From NCBI GenBank assembly GCA_000310025.1, contig FN649730.1, forward strand, positions 1,161,675 through 1,201,957: a DNA stretch of 40,283 nucleotides. The letters run 5' to 3'. This stretch comes from Ectocarpus siliculosus (Eukaryota > Sar > Phaeophyceae > Ectocarpales > Ectocarpaceae). Positions 1 to 13,035 of the stretch are shown here, piece by piece (the first letter of the stretch is position 1; every line of letters begins with the position of its first letter). The translations under genes were made by a program, and so were the position numbers. The notes under the pieces were generated by a model. It was not told the origin of the DNA. It was given only the letters and a program-made list of their open reading frames with translations, and ran no database searches.

Positions 1-98
1 AGTGTGCTGGAAAGGAGGAAAAGGAGGGGACGGGCGAAGCGTAGGCTGGCTAAAAGAGCACGCACCGCCCATCACCACCACCCCGTTTGTCAACTCAC

Positions 99-276
99 TC
101 CGTGATGGCGGAGTACAGCTGTCGCGACGCCATTCTCAGGTCCGACGACGCTCCTCCGCTGATGGTGCCGCAAAGCACCTCCTCCGCCGCCCGTCCCGCC
201 AGGGTCATGCACACGCTGTCCAGCACCATCTCCCGCATCTCGCTCTGCCTCTCCACCACCGCCGTCTGCGAAAACC
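99..276 (-). CDS. FtsH exon 16: protease domain, third zinc ligand
   Basis: Acceptor GCGCGCAG, phase 1 to 2, donor ACGGA|GTGAGT. It encodes [35 protein letters not shown] and GASSDL, whose Asp800 is the probable third zinc ligand. Spacing from Gln758 to Arg783 equals that of human AFG3L2 as I recall it. The last exons lie beyond the left edge. Confidence 0.93.
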
Positions 277-3200
277 CTGCGCGCACACGAACACACCACA
301 CCAGCGGTTCATACACCGAGAAACACCGTTGTGTTTCGAAAAAAAAAAAAAAAAACAGTCCATGCATAACAACCTCTACAGTTTAGTTTAGACCATCTCC
401 CTTGTATCTCGCTCTGCCTCTCGAACACCGCAGTCTGCGAAACCCCTGCACAGCAGTAAAAAATGGTTCTCGTCGAAAACAATAAAGCAGACACACACGC
501 TCGCCTAGAGCGTTCCCTCGCCAGACAATGGAGACCTTGACGACCTCATCGCACCACGGAAGCATCCAGCCAGCAACGGCGTGACCGGCCTCGTGGATAG
601 CCGTACGCTTTTTTTCATCCTCCGTCACTTCCTGAGAGAGTCAAGGGAACGAACAAGGTACAAAAATGCGCGCATGTACGTGAATCAAGGGAACAAAAAA
701 AGGTGCAAATTGTATGCGGTAGTATGTCCTCTTGTCGGAACTTCCTGAGGACCAAGGGAAAAATAAGGTACAACACGTAAGCGCACTCATGTACCGTAGG
801 TTGCATGAGATACTACACCCCCTGCACCGATTTTCAAAGCTCGATTACTCCACGACCAAGAGGGTGCCGGAGGCAAACGATACGTTTTCGGAAAGCTCTC
901 GACGCGACGTTCCAACTCCGCGATTTTCGGCACCTTCAACTGCTTTCCCTGCCGAGTAATCAAGCTTTGAAACTCGGTCGAGGGGGTGTGATACGTTATA
1001 TGCAGCCTACGGTATGTGGCGCTTCCGTTCGGGACTTCCTGAGGACCAAGGGGCAAAAAAAGGTTCGAAACTTACAAGTACGATGTATCTTTTTGTTCCG
1101 CACTTCGTGGCAAAAACCAAAGGAACAATATCAAATATACGTAGGATTGCCTTCATTTCGGCACAACGCTTCGATACGGACCTTCCTGAGAGCCAAAGAA
1201 AAATGAGACACAAGGTCATGCGTGCGTATGCCTATTTTTATGTGAGACTTGTCATCAACCACATAAATACAAAAAATGAAAATAGAAGTGTAACCTTCCT
1301 CCGGTGTACCCTCCGACTCACATGTTAACAAATACACAGTTGAACGGTGTGTAGACTGGCGCTAGAATACACCGGACACACACAAATCTTACATACGTAA
1401 CAAATTTCAGGAGAGGAGAAAAAACCACATACACGGCGCATGGCCGGACGCAGGGACAGATAAAACACACAAAGAAGTCCACCTTCTTATACACCACCCA
1501 GATGCACAGAACAAAGAAGCTAAACCAGCATTCAATCTAGTACGAACCAAGCCAACGTTCATCGCTATCGTAACCAAGATCCAATCAAGTCTAAACCAAG
1601 CCAACACTCATCGCTATCGTTACCAAAATCGAAAAAAGTCCAAACCAGGCCAACCCTCGTCTTGCTAGCGCCTCCATCCGGTCCAAATCAAGTAAACACT
1701 CGTCTCACTATCGTATAGTCCAGTCCAAACCCAGCCAGCAGTCGTCTCGCTACCGTCTCCATCCGGTCCAAATCAAGTAAACACTCGTCTCACTATCGTA
1801 TAGTCCAGTCCAAACCCAGCCAGCAGTCGTCTCGCTACCGTCTCCATCCGGTCCAAATCAAGTAAACACTCGTCTCACTATCGTATAGTCCAGTCCAAAC
1901 CCAGCCAGCAGTCGTCTCGCTACCGTCTCCATCCGGTCCAAATCAAGTAAACACTCGTCTCACTATCGTATAGTCCAGTCCAAACCCAGCCAGCAGTCGT
2001 CTCGCTATCATCGCGCCGATCATCCTCACTCACCCTGTCAGGCTTTTCTAGGCCATGCTGGACCCGGTCTACCGCGGCGCTGAAGTGCTCCAATTCGACC
2101 GCATCCGACCCGCTCCTCGCAGCGATCCTCCCGGCAGTCGCGCAAACGTTCGCCACGTCCGCTCCGGTCATGTAGGGGGTCATCTGATCAGCACACAACA
2201 GCGGAAACACATGTTGCTTGCGTTTTAATTCTCGCAAAGGTGTACCCTCGGTGACCACACAAGGCGTCTGCGTCAGTTGGATCAGTACGGATAACAGAAG
2301 GTACTTAGCGGAGACCGGAACGGTATGTAATATTTAATGTCAAGACAACGACGACGACAACGACAACAACACCACAACGATAACAATGTCACAACGATAA
2401 CAACAACGACAACGACAACGACAACAACAACCTGGAGTGGGTCATCTGTGGAGATCAGATCAGCACATAACATCAGCGTAAAACATTTGCTGCTACAATT
2501 TTTTTAATCGCGCCTGTCACGAAGGGGGTCATCTGGTGCGATTAGATCAGCACACAAAGGAGATGCTCAGCTCTCCACCCGCGCATGGCATGATGCATGT
2601 TTTCGGCTCGCGGTGGGTATTGTACGGCGGCACACATTTGCTTTACTGAGGCCTGTTTCTTAAAAAATCAGCGGACAGGTTGTTACTTAATTCTGTTTGC
2701 GCCTGTCACTGTGTTACATTTCAGTCAATCATGCGAATGGAACGTAAGTTTGTAACAAAACACGTGCTTGTCACTTGTTGTTCAAGTCTGGATTCTTGGT
2801 CGTGTTTGCTAGTCGCCACGTCCACTGCCATGGCGGGAAGAGTCCGGTCATGTTATTTGAAGCGACAGCACGAAGTATAGCCGACAGCAACAACAATAGC
2901 TGCTGGGGGAATAGTAGAAACACAGGTAGCTCCGCTGACGCTAAAAACTCATGACAAATTTATCCTTCACAGTCTATGGATAGAGATGGATGTGCTGTGT
3001 TACATGAAGAAGAAAAAAAGAATAAAATACAAAATCTCACATCCGCCAGCTCTTTCGCGATGTCATCCTGAAGGCCTTGCTTCTTGATGGTCTCCTGCTT
3101 CTCCCTCTCGGCCGCCGCCGCCGCCGCCGCCGCGCCCCCACCAAAATAACGCCTCCCCCTTCCGCCACGAAAGACCCCGTTGCTGCTGTTGCTGCTGTCG

Positions 3201-6200
3201 GGTGACGCCTCCACCCCTCCTTCGCGTTGTTCATCAGAGAGCTGCGAACAGGAAAAGAGTTTGTACAGTCGTCCCTCAGGTAAGGACACCATTATTAAGG
3301 ACACAACCACCTCCCCCGGATAACGAAGCCTATATTTTCACAGTCGTGCTTTTCCATTCTACAGTAGAAACGGGTGTATCTAGGTTCATTCGAAAGCTCT
3401 TGGAAGCAGCTTTCATTCAAAATAAGCACGTTCTGTGAATCAGCCGGGTGCAGGAGATATAAATTCAAATTGTGTGCACAGGGACAATAAATTTGAGCAA
3501 TACCACTGTCCAAAGGGGTGTATCCCTTCTGGGGTGTAGTTGGCTTGTGACCACGGAAGGCGTCTGCGTTAGTTGGACCAGCACGGATACGCGTCTGCGT
3601 TGGTTGGACCAGCACGGATTGTAGTAGAAGGTACTGAGCGGAGACCAACCAAAATGGTTTTGACGGGTAAAGGCAACAAACAATGGTGCCTCGCACGATG
3701 ACCAAGGAGGGGTATCGATGGTAAGGGGGCTTCCCCGGCTTAAGGACACCTGTTGTTGTTTTCGAAAAACCGTGTGCGTCTTTAACCGAGGGACGACTGC
3801 AGTTGCTGGAAATTAAAAACTGCTAGCAGACAAACGAGAAGACCGACAGCGCTTCGAGCGATGGCCGAATAGCGGGAGAAGCCTACAGGGTTTTACAAGC
3901 TGCGAAGGCTTGTTTGTGGTTTGGAACACCGGCGCCCCGCGAAATATATAGGCCCGACAACAATGACGACCAAATCAGCAACATTTCACCGTTCTGCAGC
4001 AGCAGAAGTTTGCCTAGGCTTCTATAAGCTGCGAACGCTGCTGTTGTGGTTTGGAATATTGGCGCCCCGCGAAACACATAAGACCCGACAACAACAACGA
4101 CAACGACGAAGACGATCTCAAAGCGCATTAACCGTTCGGCAGCAGCACTTTCTGACCTTGAGGGGGGCGAGGTACTTGGAAAATAGCTGCTCGCGGCCTT
4201 TTCGGTCTGGCCGGTCCACGTCCACCTTGCACAAGGACACAGCAGCAGCAGCAATCGTCAACAGGCGGGTTACAAACACAGACGATGCCTTGCATTGCCA
4301 ATGCCAAGGGCGCGATAGCAAAATCAACACTCGGCGGGTTTAAAAGACAGTGCGCGTGTAGTGTCCCGACGCAGCAGAAGTTGGGATCGGGCGATGTATG
4401 CCACATACGACAACAAAGCTTGAGGTAGCTACCGCACGCAATGGACGGGCAGGCGCGCGCGTGCACGTCTGTGGGCTCTCAATCGACACGTTTCAAGTTC
4501 ACGCTTGAGCATGCACGATCCCATTTCGCCACCTAGCCGCCATTCGCAGAAGCGCAGATAATGCCGGGGCCAAAATCATCCATGTTTTTTTTTCTTGATT
4601 TTTCTCGGTATCACACAGCAAATCTATCCCTATCCACGGATGATCCACTGGCGGTAATCCTTGCTTGTTTCTGAGCCGCTTTTAATGGGTGGGGTCGTCG
4701 ATTGTCAGGAGCGCGGCGCAGGTAGATCAGCTCACAAACGACAACACAGCACAATTATAGTGAATCCCTGTACAAGGCCGCAAATACAAGGCCGCTCGCC
4801 TTGTACGAGGTCGGTGACAAATGCGTGACACAGATGGAAAATTCAAGTAGTCTCGTACATGCCAGGCGACCGGCGAAAGGTCTGCCCAATCCCTCGGATT
4901 GCGGGCAGGGACTACTACCGCGGTAGCCAGCCATCGCAGTGGCCAAAAATATCCATGAGGGGGGGGGGCTCTCATGGTTTGCATGCACTAGCGGTTAAAC
5001 CCTTGACCACGCGTCCTCGAGAGGACGGAGCATTATTCCCACAGGATCGATCACCGACGGCCAATTTTTCCATCCTACTTGCCAGAGGTGGCTAAAAAAT
5101 GTCTTCCCTAGTCCATCTATCCAAGGGGGCGGGGGGCGTACTCTTATGTTTTGCATGCCGTAGAAGTTAGACCGTTGACCACGCGTCCTCGAGAGGACGG
5201 AGCATTATTCCCACAGGACCGATCACCGATGGCCAGTCGTTCCTTCCTACTTTGCCAAAGGTGGCTCAAAAATGTCTTCCCTAGTCTGTTTATCCTCACG
5301 ATATCCCTTCCCCGCCTTTTCAAACCACTTCCTGCTCCCCAATACAGCTACCGTCCTTTCCACCAAGGGGGCGGGGGGTGATTAAAAAGGAGATAGAACG
5401 CTGGTTGTGACACTGGGTCCACATGTGGTGGCGGTGTGCGGGATACAGTAGAAACGGAAAGCAGCGTGTGGTCCCCTGGTGCTGGTGGTAGGCGGTACAA
5501 GTAACGCTTGTTATGACACACGCAAAAAAAAAGGGTCTAGTGGCGGGGCACCGTGATATGCGGCACTTATCGCGCATACCTGCATGTCGAAGCGTCCTGA
5601 TCGGAGCAAAGCGTCATCCAACATGTCCTGGAAAAAGAGCACACAAGAGCGAGAGAGGGAAGATGAGCGGGAGAAGGGCTTCAGAAGATGGCAGTCAAGA
5701 AATGGAATTCAGCCTCGAAAAACTCAAGACCTAAGGCTACGAACTTGAGTTCCAGTTGTAAGCTCGATTAAGAACCCCACACCAACACCTAGAGAGCGGA
5801 CATTCGTCACATAGCCCTTGGAACTACACAAGAACCCCAGCCTCGGCCAAAACTAGAGGTTCTCAAAATGCGGGCGCGAACCGGAACACCAGGGTCATAA
5901 GAACCCCAGCCTCGGGCCAAAAAAAGAGGTTCTTAAGTGCGGGCGGGTTCTGTATCGGCCATAAATGAGAACCCTAGCCTCGGGCCAAAACTAGACGTTC
6001 TTAAAATGCGGGCGCGAACCGTAAAACCAGGGTCATAAGAACCCCAGCCTCGGCCAAAACTAGAGGTTCTCAAGTGCGGGCGCATACTGTATTGGGCCAT
6101 AACTAAGAACCCTAGCCTACGCCAAAACCAGAAGTTCTAAAAATGCGGGCGCGAACCGCAACACCAGGGGCAAGGTTTTGGTTGGCTGTTCACCTTCCGG

Positions 6201-9200
6201 TTTGTGGAGGCCATCACGACGATCCCGTCCTTTCCCTCGAACCCGTCCATCTCGCTGAGCAGCTGGTTCAGGGTGGCCTCTCGATCCTGCGTCGCGCTCC
6301 CCGCGTCTCTCGACCCGCTGTTGCCGTCCACGGCCAGGGGGGGGGGGGGGTAGAGGTGACCGTGTGGGCAAATGAATGAGTGCGGGACAGTCGTGGCTCC
6401 CATTATCAGAGCGTGGGGTGACAAAGGTTTCTTCATCCCACCACTCACTGTTAAGACTACAATACGTCCCCTTCGACTGCGGTATTATCTCGAACGGATG
6501 GTCTTTCTGTGAGGTTATGTATTACTTTCTAAAAGAGTAAAAAAGGCCCTCGACCCTCTTCGGAGCCCCCTCTCATACCGGAATAAGAGGGTACCTGCCT
6601 ATATACTACTAGCGGGTCGAGTAGTCCGTGACAACCGATTTGGACCCTCTTCTATCGGAGCCACAACTGCTGTACGCAGTTCTGATGGTGAGTAGACCCG
6701 TCCTGCACACCTCGTGCGTTATCAAGACGTTCCAGCTCACGGCTCTGTTTGACATACTGCTGCAGAAGTTCTCGACTCTTCTGAAGCCAAGTACCCCAAG
6801 AGGGATGCACCTTTCTAGAACGAACAAAAAAAAAAAAACTACCAACTCGGCCAGAAGAACAGGTGCTCAGTCAAGAAGGCTACTCTAAAACCTATATAGT
6901 CACACTAAAAATCTATCAAGTCGCCGTGGGGGTACGGTAACCTAAGCCACGCCGAAATGAGAGGTTCTGGTGAGTTTTGCATTTCAAAAAAAACAAAACG
7001 AAAATGCGCAAAAAGCGCCAAGTACTGACAATTGCTCACCCCCTGGCACGTCCCAGGTGGTCGATCTCGTCGATGTAGATGATGCTCTTCTTGTGCTTCC
7101 TGGCCTTCGCGAAAAGCCTCTTGACGGCTGCAACTCCCATGCCGACATAGCTGCGCCACAATAATGTATGATTTGATTTCGGCATCCTCTTCGTCGTGGT
7201 GTATAATTCGGTCCAGCGGGTAGCTTACGCAACCTACTGTGTGTTCTTCGCGCTTCGTTCGGGGATTTTGCGCTGAAAACATGTTTCTTCGACACGCGAG
7301 AGCCGAAACAGATAAGAGAGACTGGGTAAAGCGGGAATGGATAAAGTAGGGGCGCAGAGGGTTAATAAACACGGAAGAAAGTCGCCCAACGTCTATACCC
7401 CCGCGACAAAGAAACCACGTGTAGCTCGGAATAGATCTGGACGCCGAAAGCCGCCGGGTCCCTTTGCGTTTAAGATCAAGCATGGTACGGCATACAGCAA
7501 AATCACCGCTGATGTCGCCTGTTCCCAAAACATAAAGTGTAGTACGAGAAAAGTCGCATGCCGTTCAAGTTGACCGTGACCGTAACATCAAGTACGGTAC
7601 GGTACGGTACGAGCAAAGTCTTGCTTGCGCCGTTCAAGTCGAATGTATCCAGAGCATCAAGTATGGTATGGTAGGAGCCAACTCACACTCCGTTGAACTC
7701 GGACCCGCAAGCGTAGAGGAACGGGACGCCCGCCTCTCCAGCGCATGCCTTGGCAATCAGAGTTTTGCCTGCACAACAACGAACGAAGAAAACGACCCAA
7801 AAAATCCCGAGAAAATCGTAGTCTTGAATTAATTCCAATCAGAGTTTCTTCTTTTCATTTTGCCTGCACAACAAAAAAATGACGGCAAACACAATCGAAA
7901 TCCTGAATAAAGTCACCAACAACGTGGTGCTCTTCAATGCTCATGAAGCGAAAACTATGGGGAGGGGGGACAACAACACCTCACAACGTGTTTGGACAAG
8001 AAAGAAGCACAATTTCCGCCCGCAGCAGACATGGGGCAGTTCGAGTAGAACGTAATTGAAATCACGATTTTTTTAGTGCCTCAAGAAGAAAGCATACAAG
8101 TTGAACCGCGCGACAAACTTTCAGCCGCCACCTTTTTTTTACCTTGAGGCAAATAACATTTTGGTACCAACAAGGCCTTCGCTCTTCGCTCCCGTTCGAA
8201 AAATCGAAAATCTCACATCTCGATTTTGCAAAACATCTCAAGAACAACTGCTGTTCCCCATGATTTCCATGTGCGCCAGATTGAACGAGTCTAGACCTCA
8301 AAAACACCTGTCCGCACCCTTCTTGTCGAAGCAGTCTAAAAAAAAACAGAGTCAGTTGAGGGATTCGCCGGCCATCAAGAGCCACTAGTCTACGCAAGTT
8401 TTTCTTAGTGAGCAAGCATACTGGATAAAGTATGGAATCGGCTAATTTGGGGTAAGGGTTAGGCTGGGGTCTTCGTGCCCCCTCCCTGGTCTATTTGGGT
8501 AATTAATTAACACAGGGACACAAGCATACCTGTGCGACCACCTTCGCGATAAATCAAGCTAAACGAGGAAGTGGAACAAGGGGGCTCGTCAAACGCAAGG
8601 GTTGATGCGCTGCTACCCCCCTCCCCCCCCCCCTTTCTTTCGGGTGCTTAAGCCAGTTTGGCCTAGGCGCTAATAGTATAGAAGCAGGATATATTATGGG
8701 TAGAGTAAACTCTAGACATTCCATATTGGTATGGTAGGTTATATGGAACCCCTTGAATAGAACAGGGAGGGGTAGGAAGATCCTATACCTCACCCTAACC
8801 CAAACTTCTCCGATTGCATGCTTTTCCCAGCACGTTTACTAACCTGTGCCAGGGGGCCCCACCAACAGGATTCCCTTGGGTCTAGAGGCACCAAGGCTGT
8901 CGTACGCCGACGGATCCACCAGGAAATCAACGATCTGGGCGCACGACACCGGGGGGGCGCAGGAACGAAAGAAGGGATGTTCACAAAAAGGTGGGCTGCG
9001 GAAAGCGTTCCCTGCAATCATCAACATCTTCTGCCATGAATACGACCTTCTGGGATCCTTGCGGTCCTCTACCGTCATTGGGTACGATGTTGTGCCACCA
9101 CCATAGTGACCTTTCTGCACTCCGTACGATCTTCCGCCACCAAGATATTTTGCGATCCTTACGACATTCTGCCGCCATTAGATATGATCTTCCGCAACGC

Positions 9201-9702
9201 GATAACGATGCTTCTGCGATCTTTCCGATCTTCCGCCATCACGGTATTTGATAATTGCGATCCTTACGATTTCTACCGTCATTTACATACGATCCTCTGC
9301 GATAACCACGATGATACGACCTTCCGCAACACCATAACGATGCTTCTGCGATCCTTCCGGGCTTCTACCGTCACTCACAGGCACGATCTCCTGCTAAAAA
9401 CCACTATTAATACAACATTTCTGCGACAACCCCTACGATCTTCCACCGTGGCTATTAGCCACAATCTTCCTGGACAACCACAAACACGATACTTCTGCAA
9501 CAACCAGTAAGAAACGATTTTCCCGCTGTCACCATCACTAGACAAGATCTTTTTTCTACCATCTTTCTCGCGCCACCACGCACGGTGGCGTACCTGCTTG
9601 ATCTCCCCCTTGGCCTCGTCGCAGCCCACAACGTCCTTGAACGCCACCTTCTCCGCCTTCTTCTTCGCTCGCAAGTTCACACAGGCCTGGATCTGAGGAA
9701 TC

Positions 9703-9754
<52 letters not shown>

Positions 9755-10369
9755 CGTTCCAGCTTCTGAGGGACCCACAACAACAAAAAACGTTCCAGTT
9801 CACACAGGCCTGAATCTGAGGAACCAACAACAACAACAACAACGTGGCATCCAGGGTCATGAAGCAGGGGGAGAAAAAGGGACCGCCTTCGCCAGAAGCT
9901 TTAGTTTTATGTATGAGGAAATGGTAAAACAGGGAGGGGGTACGCAGACCCTACCCCTATTCCAACTTCCCTGATTGTTATGCTTTATCCAACATGTTTA
10001 CTAGATAAACNNNNNNNNNNNNNNNNNNNNNNNNNNNNNNNNNNNNNNNNNNNNNNNNNNNNNNNNNNNNNNNNNNNNNNNNNNNNNNNNNNNNNNNNNN
10101 NNNNNNNNNNNNNNNNNNNNNNNNTAGATACAGCAGACGAAATTTGGACGTAATTCATTTTGCTGTGGGTATTATGTTAATTTTCAGTTATGGGGACGCA
10201 ATTGTTAATTGTATGATAAAAAAAAACTGACACAACGTTATCGATCGCCCCAAGGGCAGCAGGAGGGTCGCGAGACGTGCCGCCACTTGAGAGCTCGTCC
10301 AGTTCTCATGCGACTGCGAGTGAGCGAGCCCGCGAGAACAACAACAACAACAACAACAATAACAACAGC

Positions 10370-10401
<32 letters not shown>

Positions 10402-12954
10402 ACAACAAACAACAAACAACAACAACAACAACAACGACAACAGACGTACATACCCGACAACAAATAACACCAATAACAACATCAACAACACCACAACAAC
10501 ACCAACATCATGAACAGCAACAACAACATCAACAACAAAAACAACAACAGCACCGACTACCCGCAACATGGAATTGATTGACTCATGACAATACGAAGCC
10601 ACAACACGGACCCTGACAACAACATAAAAAAAAACTCCTACAACTTACAACAGCACCGACAACGTGTGATTGGTTGACTTACGAGCACCCTGGCCGTGGC
10701 CAAGGCCATCGCGCTGGCGAGCGATGCCCCGACCTCCTCCACAAAGCGGGCCGGCATGGCCTGCGTCACCACAGTCCTCGTGTGCTGGCCCAGCGGTGGA
10801 ATGACGACGGCTTCACCTGGCCTGCCCATTCCTTGCTGGTTCGCATGCACCTGCTACACAGAACGCGCCACCAGTTAGCAGTTGAGAACTCCAGCCTAAA
10901 ATGATCCTTGGCCAATAAGAACAGGTGCTCAGTCAAGAAGGCTACACAAAAAGCCTATACAGTCAAGAAGCCTACACTAAAACCTATACAGTCACACTAA
11001 AACCTATATGGTCACACTAAAACCTATGTAGTCAAGAAGCCCACACCAAAACCTATATTGTCGCCGTGGGGGTAGTCTATCCCATAGACAACACAAGAAA
11101 CGAGCCCCGGACAAGTACAATGTAAGAGGTTCTCAAGCGGTGGCGCGTTCTGCATCCGCTACGTGTGTTGTGTTTAGTGGTGATATTTTTCGGAAGTTTT
11201 CGATGGAAATGACAGGGGCGAACGCTGGGGGCGTGTGAAAAAAGAATTAAATGATCACTACTCTACAAAAAAAAAAAAACAGGTCAAGAGGGCACGCAGG
11301 GTTTATTTCTTCCAAGGTAGACACATCAAGTGCAAAACAACGGACAGCTCCTTCTTGGCCATTGCCAACAAATAAGGCAGGGGGTCAACACACCGACCGC
11401 CATGACGCAAACGCTTAAAACACACAGCACATGGGTTGTAATTTTTTACGCAAATACAGCAACGCGGTGGGAGACTAGGCATCAAGGAAGGAGAGGGGGG
11501 TATGCCGGAAACAGACGAAACAAATAGGGTGTTTTTACTGCTGTTCCCTTTTCGGTGCCATGATCTCGCCCTTGCCACCGTCCGTTATCGGAAAAATACA
11601 CACTCGGACGCCACAGATCATGGCCATCAGATTCGATGTTTTCGTTCTTAGACGCGCCGAGGCTGGGCTGACGAATTTTCATTGGTCGGTCGGGTTACAC
11701 ATGTAGCGCGGTCGACGCCAACAAGTGCACACACGGCGCAATGCACACTCTCAAGTTTCATCACCAAGGTTTCTGCCATCAGCAACAGCTGCAACAACGA
11801 TGACCGCAACGACGGGCTCACGCGTCGCCTTCCACAAGACACCTAACTCTAATTCTCAAAGCTCGGTCACTCCACGACGAAGAGGATGGAAACATTTGCC
11901 TTCGGAAAGCTCTCTCTCTCCCTCTCGCGCGCGCGACGAGACGGCGTCAACGCCGACGTTTCGGTGGTGCCACTCTTCCCGCTGCGGAGAAGTCGAGCAT
12001 CGAAAATAATCGTGCCGCCTTTCGCAAGAAATGAAGTTTCATGACGAAATAGAACCGGTACGCGCCATGCCCGTAGCCCTAGACCGATTATTTCAGCAGC
12101 TTCCGCCGGGTTTTTTTCGATTGTGTAACCACACGTTGGACAAGGTATGCAATCGGGGATGTTGGGGTTCGGGTTTAGGAATAGGGTACCCCGATTGCAA
12201 TAAGACCCTATTCCTAAACCCGAACCCCACCATCCCCGATTGCATACCTCATCCACCGTGTTTACACAATCGAAAAAAAAACTGCGGAGGCTACTGAAAT
12301 CATCAGTCTGTAGGGCCACGGGCATATGCGGGCGAGCAGCAACCAAACTCTCACCGTCTCCATCTCCCTCAAGAGCGCCACCTCGCTCCTCGCTCGCGCC
12401 GCCGCCGCCGCAGCCTTAGCCCTCGCCAGCTCCTCCTCCTCCTCATCGTCCTCCCCTTCTTTACCGCCGCCGGATTCGAAAAACTGCGGTAAAAAATCGA
12501 GATTTTTTGTGATTAGCTGGGCACGACTGGTCTTACCCGCCGGATACGACAAACTGCGGCGAAAAATTGAAGACCGCGACGTTGTATGGTTCAGCTTGGC
12601 AGAGCGGCTGGTTTTAGCCGCCCGTTTCGAAAAACTGTGGGCAAAAAAAAAAAAAAAACGATACGTTGTGTGGTTCAGCTTTTTCACAACGACTGGTTTG
12701 GGGCGCCCGTTTTTTTTTTTGACAAACAGCGACAAAAAACAACGAAATTTATCTTGGCACAACAACTGGTTTCGGAAGACAGCAAAGAGAGAGAATGGAT
12801 GCCGTTTCGAACAGATAAATCCAGTTTTAAGATCAGGACATGGGAAGGTCGGGCAACGGATGGGCAAAGATTATGGTGTCCACAGAACGGGCGTCAGCGA
12901 AAGTTCTGGGCAAGGTTCAGAATCGATTCAAAACGTCGAGAAAAGCCCGACTCG

Positions 12955-13035
<81 letters not shown>

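Noticed and set aside
99-265. FtsH exon 16 starting at the AG nearest TAVVERQ (265)
   Set aside because: Starting at 276 with the GC donor at 504 restores the GFSQ residues and exact family spacing. The 265 site would lose three conserved residues and break the phase with exon 15.
9585-9974. Plus-strand poly-Gln ORF and minus-strand poly-Val/Leu ORFs at CAA tracts
   Set aside because: Each is a translation of a CAA microsatellite. The real coding content here is FtsH exon 6 on the minus strand.
10188-10602. Poly-Cys, poly-Leu, poly-Asn and poly-Thr ORFs
   Set aside because: All come from frames of one AAC/CAA simple repeat.
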